Source: Lachnospiraceae bacterium (GTDB taxonomy: Bacteria > Bacillota > Clostridia > Lachnospirales > Lachnospiraceae). Taken from it: a stretch of DNA of 64,000 bases. Location: the NCBI GenBank assembly GCA_017634975.1, contig JAGBMJ010000011.1:1-64000 (forward strand). The letters run 5' to 3'. Shown here one piece after another: positions 57,304 to 64,000 of the stretch (the stretch's first letter is position 1; each line of letters starts with the position of its first letter). Both the position numbers and the translations under genes were made by a program. Under the pieces are notes generated by a model that worked only from the letters and a program-made list of their open reading frames with translations, did no database searches and was not told where the DNA came from.

Positions 57304-57343
57304 ACCGGAATTATCTCGTCCAAAGGCGCTTAGGAAGATAGAA
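57304..57343 (+). promoter_or_regulatory. Third copy of the bipartite promoter-like motif, before xis-int
   Basis: ACCGGAA (57304-57310), 16 bp, CGCTTAGGAAG (57327-57337) and a following ATAG match both copies at 26895-27062 exactly in sequence and spacing. It ends 20 bases before the excisionase ATG. Confidence 0.7.
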
Positions 57344-57357
57344 GGGAGGTGCCTTGG

Positions 57358-57573
57358 ATGAGCACAGATTTGAAGAAAGAACTGCCTTGGTGGCAGAAGT
57401 ACACACTCACATTAAATGAGGCTTCGGAGTATTTTGGTATTGGTTATAAGAAGCTGAAGCTCTTTGCCCAGGAACACTCTGATGAGGATTTTGTTCTCTG
57501 GAATGGCAACAGAGCCCTGATCAAGCGTGAACAGTTCGAGAAATACATGGACAGCCAGATGAATGTGATATGA
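57358..57573 (+). CDS. xis: Excisionase (Tn916 Xis-like)
   Basis: A 71-aa DNA-bending protein. WQKYTLTLNEASEYFGIGYK followed by a short winged-helix pattern (FVLWNGNRALIKREQFEKYM) is the Tn916-type Xis layout. ATG 57358 follows GGGAGGTG. It sits 143 bases before the integrase gene and would steer the integrase towards excision. Confidence 0.88.
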   Translation: MSTDLKKELPWWQKYTLTLNEASEYFGIGYKKLKLFAQEHSDEDFVLWNGNRALIKREQFEKYMDSQMNVI

Positions 57574-57605
57574 CCGGAGAAATTTTTTCAAATAAGGGTG
57601 GTAAA

Positions 57606-57691
57606 AGAGCCGTGTCTGTGATAGACTATTGATACATAGTCGGATACATACTATGTAGTCTACGAAAAAATAGTATCCAGAACATGGCTCT
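57606..57691 (+). promoter_or_regulatory. Inverted repeats in the integrase leader
   Basis: AGAGCCGTGT (57606-57615) faces ACATGGCTCT (57682-57691), 9 of 10 paired. Inside lies TACATAGT (57633-57640) facing ACTATGTA (57650-57657). The structure ends 10 bases before the integrase ribosome-binding site and could control its translation, or mark a protein-binding site. Confidence 0.5.
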
Positions 57692-57716
57692 CCGAACAGA
57701 AAGGAGACGATGTTTA

Positions 57717-58985
57717 ATGAGCGAAAAGAGACGCGATAGTAAAAATCGCATTCTTCGCACAGGAGAGAGCCAGGAAGCGGATGGTCGCTATAAGTTCAGA
57801 TACATCGACGCCAACGGAAAACGCAAAACAGTGTATAGTTGGAGATTGGTGGCAACGGATAGCATACCAGCCGGAAAAAGAGACAATGCGCCTTTACGAG
57901 ATCAGGAGAAGGCCATCAACCGAGATATCGATGATGACATTATCCCTGATGGCGGCGGAATGACGGTGCTTCAGCTGACAAAGAAATATATAGCAACAAA
58001 GACAGGTGTGAAGCATACGACAAGAGCAGGTTACGGTACAGTGATCAGACTGCTGGAAAGAGATCCATTCGGAGCCAAGAGGATCGACAAAGTAAGACTT
58101 TCGGATGCCAAGGAATGGCTGATCAGATTGCAGCAGGAAGATAAGAAGAGTTTTTCGACGATCCATACCATCAGAGGTGTGGTGAGACCGGCTTTTCAGA
58201 TGGCCGTAGATGATGATCTTTTAAGGAAGAACCCGTTTGAGTTTCAGATGGTGTCCGTTCTTATTAATGATACCGCTACTCGTGAAGCCATTACAAGAAA
58301 ACAGGAAAGAACGTTCCTTGATTTTATCAAAAACGATTCGCACTACTGCCGCTATTATGACGGAATGTACATCCTGTTTAAGACAGGGATGCGTATATCG
58401 GAGTTCACAGGGCTGACGGTTCATGATCTGGATATGGAGAACAGAACCATTAACATTGACCATCAGCTGCAGAAGACCGGGACATTGGTTTACATTGACA
58501 CAACAAAGACCTATGCCGGTACCAGGGTGATCCCGATGCAGGATGATGTGTATGAAGCATTCGAGCGTATTCTTGCCAGAAGACCGAAGATGAAGGTGGA
58601 ACCCATGATCGATGGGTATTCCGGTTTCCTTTGCTTCGATAAGGATGGAAAGCCGATGGTGGCGATGCACTGGGAGAAGTACTTCCAGCATGCGGTGGAG
58701 AAGTATAACAGCATCTATCGTGTGCAGCTTCCGAAGATCACGCCTCATGTGTGCCGTCACACTTACTGCTCCAATATGGCGAAGTCCGGCATGAATCCGA
58801 AGGTGCTTCAGTACCTGATGGGACATTCGGATATCAGCGTTACCCTCAATACCTATACGCATCTGAAACTGGATGATGCGAAGGAAGAGATGGAGAAGCT
58901 GGCGCTTAAGGCAGCAGAGGCGGAAAGTGAGTTTCGGCAGTTGGGTATGAAGGAAGAAGACAGAAAAGTGATAAAAATGGCCTGA
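57717..58985 (+). CDS. int: Tyrosine integrase (Tn916 family)
   Basis: A 422-aa site-specific recombinase. The N-terminal arm-binding domain (RRDSKNRILRTGESQEADGR) is of the Tn916 type and should bind the TTTAGACC repeats. The catalytic set is complete: Arg near 225 (GMRISEF), HVCRH near 344, His in MGHSD near 370, and the nucleophile Tyr near 380 (NTYTHL). ATG 57717 follows AAAGGAG by 9 bases; a longer reading from 57684 starts in the leader hairpin. It sits next to the target gene at the right end of the prophage. Confidence 0.95.
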   Translation: MSEKRRDSKNRILRTGESQEADGRYKFRYIDANGKRKTVYSWRLVATDSIPAGKRDNAPLRDQEKAINRDIDDDIIPDGGGMTVLQLTKKYIATKTGVKHTTRAGYGTVIRLLERDPFGAKRIDKVRLSDAKEWLIRLQQEDKKSFSTIHTIRGVVRPAFQMAVDDDLLRKNPFEFQMVSVLINDTATREAITRKQERTFLDFIKNDSHYCRYYDGMYILFKTGMRISEFTGLTVHDLDMENRTINIDHQLQKTGTLVYIDTTKTYAGTRVIPMQDDVYEAFERILARRPKMKVEPMIDGYSGFLCFDKDGKPMVAMHWEKYFQHAVEKYNSIYRVQLPKITPHVCRHTYCSNMAKSGMNPKVLQYLMGHSDISVTLNTYTHLKLDDAKEEMEKLALKAAEAESEFRQLGMKEEDRKVIKMA

Positions 58986-58987
58986 AC

Positions 58988-59195
58988 GGTCTAAATGGTC
59001 TAAATCATCGTGCCCGATGAAACGCAGCAGGAACAAGGCTTTGAAAGAGGTTGTGGTCTAAAGAAGGACGGTTTCGAATCAATCACATCTGGCGGTATAA
59101 TAAAAAACTTAGCCATAGGTGATCGGCAGATATCAGTAAAAACCGCATTGGTCTAAATTGAAAATCTGAGACCGTTTTAGACCAGATTTTAGACC
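58988..59195. repeat. Arm-type integrase sites at the right end
   Basis: GGTCTAAA at 58988, 58997, 59055 and 59150 and the inverted form TTTAGACC at 59176 and 59188. The same 8-mer lies at the left end (3242, 3253) and after R3 (3079, 3090). The set lies between the integrase gene and the core at 59336. Confidence 0.7.
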
Positions 59196-59335
59196 ATTTG
59201 AAGGAAGAAACAGACCGAGATAAGCCGAAATAAGCCGAGAAACGGAAAAAACGCCGAGAATCCAGAAAGCCTGTAAACAAGCCGAAAACCGAGATAAATC
59301 AAGGAAAAACCGAGATAAATTAGGAGCGAAAATTG
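59196..59335. other. Right-end spacer with A-rich imperfect repeats
   Basis: Several copies of accgagataaa-, aagccgaga- and gaaaaac-like units in a row, then AGGAG (59322-59326) as ribosome-binding site of the phosphatase. This leader is supplied by the prophage, so integration replaces the native expression signals of the target gene. No gene seen. Confidence 0.45.
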
Positions 59336-59370
59336 ATGATAAAAGTGTTATTTGTCTGCCACGGCAATAT
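59336..59370 (+). repeat. R5: right attachment site (attR) within the LMW-PTP gene
   Basis: First codons of the intact phosphatase gene. Bases 59349-59370 equal 2998-3019 (R3) and 59344-59352 equal 3156-3164 (R4). The core covers the codons of the P-loop. Confidence 0.8.
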
Positions 59371-59842
59371 TTGTCGCTCTCCGATCTCGGAGTTTGTATT
59401 AAAGGATATGGTGGAAAAAAGAGGAATAAAGGATCAGTTTGAGATCGCGTCTGCGGCGACCAGCACGGAGGAAATCTGGGCCGGCGTGGGCAACCCGGTG
59501 TACCCGCCGGCGCAGAAGGTGTTGCGGGAACACGGGATCGGGAAGACCGCTTATACGGATTTCAGCAGTAAGAGGGCGCGCCAGGTGACTAGGCAGGACT
59601 ATGCCCATTATGATCTGCTCCTGTGTGCGGATGTGGCGAATATCCGGAATACAACGCGTATTACCGGAGCGGATACGGAGGGCAAGATCCGTTTGCTTTT
59701 GGATTATACGGACCGGCCGGGCAGGAGCATTGCAGATCCCTGGTATACGGGCCGTTTTGACGAGACCTACCGGGATGTGGTGGAGGGCTGCACCGCTTTG
59801 TTAGAGAAACTGGGAGAGGACGGTCTTATATACAATGGATGA
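59336..59842 (+). CDS. Low-molecular-weight protein tyrosine phosphatase; prophage target gene
   Basis: A 168-aa phosphatase acting on phosphotyrosine. The P-loop CHGNICR (Cys8 to Arg14, CX5R) and the general acid in DPWYTG near residue 136 are intact. ATG 59336 lies 9 bases after AGGAG; a TTG at 59333 is also in frame. The first codons come from the prophage end, so the protein remains whole after integration. Four degenerate copies of this 5' end lie at the left side of the window. Confidence 0.92.
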   Translation: MIKVLFVCHGNICRSPISEFVLKDMVEKRGIKDQFEIASAATSTEEIWAGVGNPVYPPAQKVLREHGIGKTAYTDFSSKRARQVTRQDYAHYDLLLCADVANIRNTTRITGADTEGKIRLLLDYTDRPGRSIADPWYTGRFDETYRDVVEGCTALLEKLGEDGLIYNG

Positions 59843-59934
59843 TTCGAAATAACAGCGTAATGCTGTTATTTTTATGGAAAAAAGGGCGGATTTATGGTAA
59901 AATCATACATATTGTTTATGGAAAGGCGAAAAAC

Positions 59935-61170
59935 ATGGGGCAGGCCAGAAAAAAGCCGGTACAACAGCTATCGAAATACCAGAGATTGAGAAACCGCGTC
60001 TTTGATATCATTGAGGTGGGGTATGTTGAAGATTTTATCGGACGTGCCTACGATGTGATGAATCTTGGTTTTATCGTACTGAATCTGGTGGTAAGTGTAA
60101 TGCTTACCTATGATAATGTGACGGCAAAGTACGGAAATCTGCTGTTGAGTCTGGAAGCGGTGACGGTCGGTTTTTTTGCGGTAGATCTGCTCCTGCGCAT
60201 GTGGACATCGAAGTGCCTGTATCCGAATCTTAGTACACCGCTTGCGCTGCTGCGGTATGTTTTTTCATTTAACGGTCTGGTAGATATCCTATCCTGTCTG
60301 CCGTATTATCTCCCGTTTTTCTTCCCGAGCGGTATGGCGGCATTCCGTATCTTCCGCGTGATGCGGATCTTTCGTATCTTCCGGCTGAATGCCTATTTTG
60401 ACTCGCTGAATGTCATCGGAGCGGTCATCAAGAGCAAGGCAAGGCTTTTGCTGTCTTCCGTATTTATCATCCTGATGCTGATGCTCGCGGGCAGTCTGTG
60501 CATGTACAGTCTGGAACATTCCGTGCAGCCGGAGGCTTTTGACAATGCACTGTCCGGTCTGTGGTGGGCGGCAGCTACGATGTTTACTGTAGGTTACGGT
60601 GATATCTATCCGATCACGGCAGCGGGTAAGATGATGGGGATCCTCATTACTACATTAGGCGTAGGTCTGGTGGCCATCCCTACCGGTATCATTTCGGCAG
60701 GCTTTGTGGAGCAGTACGAGGTTTTCAAGAAGCAGAGTGAGATGGCAATGGAGTCGGATGTACATTTTATCCGTGTGCCGCTGCTGGAAAAAGATGAGTG
60801 GGTGAATCAGAAGATCCGGGATATGCAGCTTCCGAAGCAGATCATCGTGGCGGCGGTACAGCGGGGGCAGGAAGTGCTGCTTCCGAATGGTGATCTGGAA
60901 TTGAAAGCCGGTGACGGTATCGTGCTGGGCGTGGAAGGCAGGCGGGACGGAATAAACCTGAAACTGAAAGAGATCGAGCTGAAGGAACAGCATGAATGGA
61001 ACGGTCAGAAGATCAAGGATCTGGACATCAGCCGGCGTACCTACATCGTGAGTGTCCGCAGGAAGAACAAGTCGATCGTGCCGGATGGCGAATTGCGATT
61101 GCAGGCAGGAGATGTGCTGCTGCTGTATACCAAAAAGCAGATGCCCGAGGCGAAAGAGATCAGTTTGTAG
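59935..61170 (+). CDS. Voltage-gated-type K+ channel with two RCK-C (TrkA-C) domains
   Basis: A 411-aa membrane protein. S1-S4 precede the pore; S4 carries a regular Arg row (FRIFRVMRIFRIFR). The filter TVGYGD is at about residues 218-223. The C-terminal half has two TrkA-C-type ligand domains (FIRVPLLEKDEWVNQKIRDM and EHEWNGQKIKD-like segments, each ending in a LxAGD-x-V/L turn). ATG 59935 follows GAAAGGCG. It belongs to the chromosome right of the prophage. Confidence 0.9.
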   Translation: MGQARKKPVQQLSKYQRLRNRVFDIIEVGYVEDFIGRAYDVMNLGFIVLNLVVSVMLTYDNVTAKYGNLLLSLEAVTVGFFAVDLLLRMWTSKCLYPNLSTPLALLRYVFSFNGLVDILSCLPYYLPFFFPSGMAAFRIFRVMRIFRIFRLNAYFDSLNVIGAVIKSKARLLLSSVFIILMLMLAGSLCMYSLEHSVQPEAFDNALSGLWWAAATMFTVGYGDIYPITAAGKMMGILITTLGVGLVAIPTGIISAGFVEQYEVFKKQSEMAMESDVHFIRVPLLEKDEWVNQKIRDMQLPKQIIVAAVQRGQEVLLPNGDLELKAGDGIVLGVEGRRDGINLKLKEIELKEQHEWNGQKIKDLDISRRTYIVSVRRKNKSIVPDGELRLQAGDVLLLYTKKQMPEAKEISL

Positions 61171-61261
61171 TGAAAGAAAAGGAGCACGGACTGTAAAGAA
61201 TGACAGGCGCTTGCCGGAGGGGGCGGCAAGGGGCAAATAATAAAAGCAAAGGAGAAGAGAT

Positions 61262-62740
61262 ATGGGAAAAAAGGAATCGGAACGGATCAGGGACAATACG
61301 GTATTTCTCAGATTGCATCTGGTGTACCAGGGGGTGATCCTGCTGGCCTATCTGCTGGAGTCGATCAAGGGCGCCAGAACGTGGGGGTATCTGGCACCGC
61401 TGGCATTGATCCTCGTAGCAACGATGGTGGCAGAGATCCTGATCTACAGGGGAAGCCCGGCAAGCGGTAAACTGCGTATGGTAGGTCTGGTCGGTTTTTC
61501 GCTGATGTATGCCTATGTATTGTTTACGGCGGCTAATCCGCTGATCTTTACCTATGCGCTGCTGGTGATGGCACTGGTGCCGGTCTTTGATGATGCAAAG
61601 TTTACGGTTTTGTGCGGCAGTATCGTACTGATGCTGAATGTGATCTCCGTGGTGGTAAAATTCGCAACTCAGGGTGTGCAGGGCCAGGCGATGGAAGAGG
61701 CGGAGATCCAGATCCTTTTGCTTCTTCTGTATACGATCTTTTCTTATGCGGTCAATAAGAATGCGGCGAAGAACAGCGAGGAGAAACTAAACGAGATCGA
61801 GAACAGGCAGGAAGAAGAAGAAAAGATGGTTGAGGCAATCGTGGAAACCGTCGATCATATGAACAGTTCCATCGGAGAGATGAACCGGGCGATGGACAGT
61901 CTTTCCGAATCTTCTGCGGAAACGATCGAAGCAATGAAAGAAGTGGCAGGCGGAACGACAGAGACTGCGAATGCCGTACAGAACCAGATGGAGATGACGC
62001 AGGAAATTCAAAGCCGGATCGATGAGGTACGTCATGTTTCCGATGTGATCACGGAAAGCATGAGCACGGCGATGCAGGAGATCCGGAACGGGCGTGAGAG
62101 CATGGCACAGCTGGTGAAATATGTGGAAACCTCCGGCCGGGCGGGAAAACAGGTAGTCGATGAACTGACGGAGCTGAACCGGCATACGGCAAAGATGCAT
62201 GACATCACGGATCTGATCAATGAAGTGGCCAGCCAGACGACACTTTTGGCATTGAATGCTTCCATTGAGGCGGCAAGAGCCGGAGACAGCGGGCGGGGAT
62301 TCGCAGTAGTTGCAAGTGAGATCTCCAAGCTGGCGGAGCAGACGACCCAGGCGACCGACGATATCACCAGCCTGATCGACAATTTAAGTACGAAACTCAA
62401 AGAAGTGATGGATTCCATCGGGGTATTGATGGAAAGCAATGAGGAACAGAGCAGTTGTGCCGGACAGGCGGCAGACAACTTTGTACATATCACAAAGAGC
62501 ACGGAAGAAGCGAATGCGCAGACCGGAGCATTGGAACAGACCGTGGATCGACTGGCACAGGCGAATGCTTCTATCGTAGAGAGTATTGAGACGGTATCGG
62601 CTATCTCTGAGGAAGTGTCCGCCCACGCAAGTGAAACACTGGATGTCAGCGGGCAAAATGCAGATATTGTACAGAAGGTCTCCGGTCTGGTATACTCTTT
62701 GAATGAAGATGCAAAACGATTGGAGGATGTAAGGAAGTAA
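61262..62740 (+). CDS. Methyl-accepting chemotaxis protein
   Basis: A 492-aa receptor. Five to six N-terminal hydrophobic helices (residues about 15-170) have no large periplasmic domain. Then come a coiled-coil linker and the conserved signalling hairpin ([37 protein letters not shown]). It would feed into CheA. No HAMP domain is evident. Start ATG 61262 behind GGAGAAG. The tex gene follows after 1 base. Confidence 0.9.
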   Translation: MGKKESERIRDNTVFLRLHLVYQGVILLAYLLESIKGARTWGYLAPLALILVATMVAEILIYRGSPASGKLRMVGLVGFSLMYAYVLFTAANPLIFTYALLVMALVPVFDDAKFTVLCGSIVLMLNVISVVVKFATQGVQGQAMEEAEIQILLLLLYTIFSYAVNKNAAKNSEEKLNEIENRQEEEEKMVEAIVETVDHMNSSIGEMNRAMDSLSESSAETIEAMKEVAGGTTETANAVQNQMEMTQEIQSRIDEVRHVSDVITESMSTAMQEIRNGRESMAQLVKYVETSGRAGKQVVDELTELNRHTAKMHDITDLINEVASQTTLLALNASIEAARAGDSGRGFAVVASEISKLAEQTTQATDDITSLIDNLSTKLKEVMDSIGVLMESNEEQSSCAGQAADNFVHITKSTEEANAQTGALEQTVDRLAQANASIVESIETVSAISEEVSAHASETLDVSGQNADIVQKVSGLVYSLNEDAKRLEDVRK

Positions 62741-62741
62741 C

Positions 62742-64000
62742 ATGAACATTGAACAGATCATAGCGGATGAGCTGAAGATCAAATTATCGCAGGTGGAGGC
62801 TACGGTAAAACTGATCGATGAAGGAAATACGATCCCGTTTATCGCGCGGTATCGAAAGGAAATGACCGGCTCCTTAAATGATGAGGTGCTGCGTAATCTG
62901 TCGGAGCGCCTGATCTATTTGAGAGGACTGGAGGAGCGCAAGGCAACGGTGCTGGCCAGTATTGAAGAGCAGGGCAAGCTGGATGACGAACTGAAAGCGA
63001 AGATCGAAGCGGCACAGACCATGGTAGTGCTGGAGGATCTGTATCGACCATACAAGCCCAAGCGTGTGACCAGAGCACAGATCGCGAAGAAACGCGGGCT
63101 GGAAGGGCTGGCGACCACGATCCTTTTGCAGATGGCAAAGGAGCCGCTGGAGAAAGAAGCACAGCGCTATGTATCGGAAGAAAACGAAGTGCCCGATGTG
63201 GCGGCAGCGCTGCAGGGGGCTGAAGATATCATTGCCGAGATGATCTCGGATAATGCCGATTACCGTGCAAAGATCCGTAAACTGACCTGGGAGGAAGGCA
63301 CGGTGAAAAGTACGGCAAAGGATGCCGAAGCAGAGAGTGTCTATGAGATGTATTATGATTTCTCTGAGCCTGTGAAGAAGCTGGTAGGACACCGCGTGCT
63401 GGCACTGAACCGCGGGGAAGCGGAGAAGATCCTGCAGGTAAAGATCGTGGCTCCCGAAGAGCAGATCATGCATTATCTGGAAAAGCAGGTGATTGTGCGG
63501 GACAATCCGTACACCACACCGCATCTGAAGCGAGCGTATGAAGATGCTTACGAGCGTCTGATCGAGCCTTCCGTGGAACGTGAGATACGCTCGGAACTGA
63601 CGGAGACAGCAGAAGACGGTGCCATTTCCGTATTCGGACGCAACCTGGAGCAGCTGCTGATGCAGCAGCCTATCGCTGGCAAAGTGGTACTTGGCTGGGA
63701 TCCGGCATTTCGTACCGGCTGCAAGCTGGCAGTTGTGGATCCGACCGGTAAGGTGCTCGATACCAAGGTGATCTATCCGACGGCTCCGCAGAATAAGGTG
63801 GCGGAAGCCAAGGCAGAACTGAAGAAACTGATCGAAAAATACAACGTGGATCTGATCTCGCTGGGGAATGGCACGGCATCGCGCGAATCGGAGCAGGTGA
63901 TCGTGGGACTCATCAAGGAGCTGAAGCGGCCGGTTTCCTATGTGATCGTAAACGAGGCGGGAGCGAGCGTATATTCGGCGAGCAAGCTGGCTACGGAAGA
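62742..64000 (+). CDS. tex: Tex family S1-type RNA-binding protein (truncated by window end)
   Basis: The first 419 codons of Tex. The N-terminus (GNTIPFIARYRKEMTGSLND) and EDLYRPYKPKRVTRAQIAKK are signatures of the helix-turn-helix region; VLGWDPAFRTGCKLAVVD opens the YqgF/RNase H-like domain. The S1 domain would follow beyond the edge. Tex acts in transcription-related RNA and translation fidelity. ATG 62742 lies 1 base after the stop of the chemotaxis gene, with TGTAAGGAAG upstream. Confidence 0.92.
   Translation, partial: MNIEQIIADELKIKLSQVEATVKLIDEGNTIPFIARYRKEMTGSLNDEVLRNLSERLIYLRGLEERKATVLASIEEQGKLDDELKAKIEAAQTMVVLEDLYRPYKPKRVTRAQIAKKRGLEGLATTILLQMAKEPLEKEAQRYVSEENEVPDVAAALQGAEDIIAEMISDNADYRAKIRKLTWEEGTVKSTAKDAEAESVYEMYYDFSEPVKKLVGHRVLALNRGEAEKILQVKIVAPEEQIMHYLEKQVIVRDNPYTTPHLKRAYEDAYERLIEPSVEREIRSELTETAEDGAISVFGRNLEQLLMQQPIAGKVVLGWDPAFRTGCKLAVVDPTGKVLDTKVIYPTAPQNKVAEAKAELKKLIEKYNVDLISLGNGTASRESEQVIVGLIKELKRPVSYVIVNEAGASVYSASKLATE

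Larger units (their letters stand above)
3148..59370. mobile_element. Siphovirus-type prophage integrated at the LMW-PTP gene
   Basis: Contains a full temperate-phage gene set: lysogeny control, replication, HK97-type head, non-contractile tail, holin and endolysin, excisionase and tyrosine integrase. The integrase abuts the target gene. The left boundary is taken at R4 because the TTTAGACC arm pair at 3242-3260 belongs to R4 and matches arms at the right end. R3 (2985) is the alternative boundary, since its core is identical to the right copy over 22 bp. The element carries roughly 18 kb of cargo beyond phage functions. Confidence 0.85.

Noticed and set aside
1..64000. tRNA or rRNA genes as phage target or cargo.
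   Set aside because: No cloverleaf or rRNA-like stretch was seen; the target is clearly the LMW-PTP gene.

Overview
The window looks like the chromosome of a Gram-positive anaerobe of the Clostridia (Lachnospiraceae-like). This rests on strong GGAGG ribosome-binding sites, moderate GC, Firmicutes-type phage families and a Tn916-type integrase. Most of it (about 3.15-59.37 kb) is one large integrated siphovirus-type prophage. Its integrase sits at the right end, beside the gene it uses as target: a low-molecular-weight protein tyrosine phosphatase (LMW-PTP, 59336-59842).

Left flank (1-3.2 kb): an iron-sulfur flavoprotein gene, then four degenerate copies of the 5' end of the LMW-PTP gene (R1-R4, at 774, 935, 2985 and 3148). 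Each is followed about 90 bp later by a pair of 8-bp arm-like repeats. I read this as tandem accretion of integrative elements at one attachment site. Between R2 and R3 lies a 2-kb integrase-less element carrying one AlbA/Schlafen-type ATP-binding protein.

Prophage early region (3.4-8.3 kb): a ribbon-helix-helix protein, a SymE-like protein, a short ParB-like protein, a possible sigma-region-4-like protein, an ImmA-type metallopeptidase with an HTH-like tail, and a small Xre regulator. Cargo follows. At 8.3-19.2 kb there is a likely defence island: two TcmP proteins, their three-Cys partner, a type III-like methyltransferase and helicase, a small predicted nuclease, an AlbA/HATPase protein and an unrecognised protein. 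At 19.2-22.3 kb come three GNAT acetyltransferases, a Nudix hydrolase and an AraC/GyrI regulator.

Replication module (22.3-31.9 kb): a leftward operon (53-aa protein, 119-aa protein, DUF2800, DUF2815, small membrane protein, family A DNA polymerase) and a rightward one (primase-helicase, VRR-NUC, SNF2 helicase, DUF1492 regulator) diverge from a symmetric control region at 26.9-27.06 kb. The same bipartite motif (ACCGGAA, 16 bp, CGCTTAGGAAG) occurs twice there and once before xis-int.

Late region (32-54.8 kb): HNH nuclease, terminase, portal, ClpP-type protease, capsid, connectors, tail tube, tail chaperone with a -1 frameshift site, tape measure, tail tip, holin and endolysin. Two non-phage cassettes interrupt the tail genes: a CsoR/P-type ATPase metal cassette (41.7-44.25 kb) and a TetR/membrane-protein cassette (47.7-49.4 kb). 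Hairpins with GAAA, GAGA or UUCG loops separate many late genes. A WYL-regulated cassette (54.9-57.2 kb), excisionase and integrase close the prophage.

Right flank: LMW-PTP, a voltage-gated-type K+ channel, a chemotaxis receptor and the 5' part of tex. I saw no tRNA, rRNA or CRISPR array. All family names come from reading motifs by eye, without database searches.
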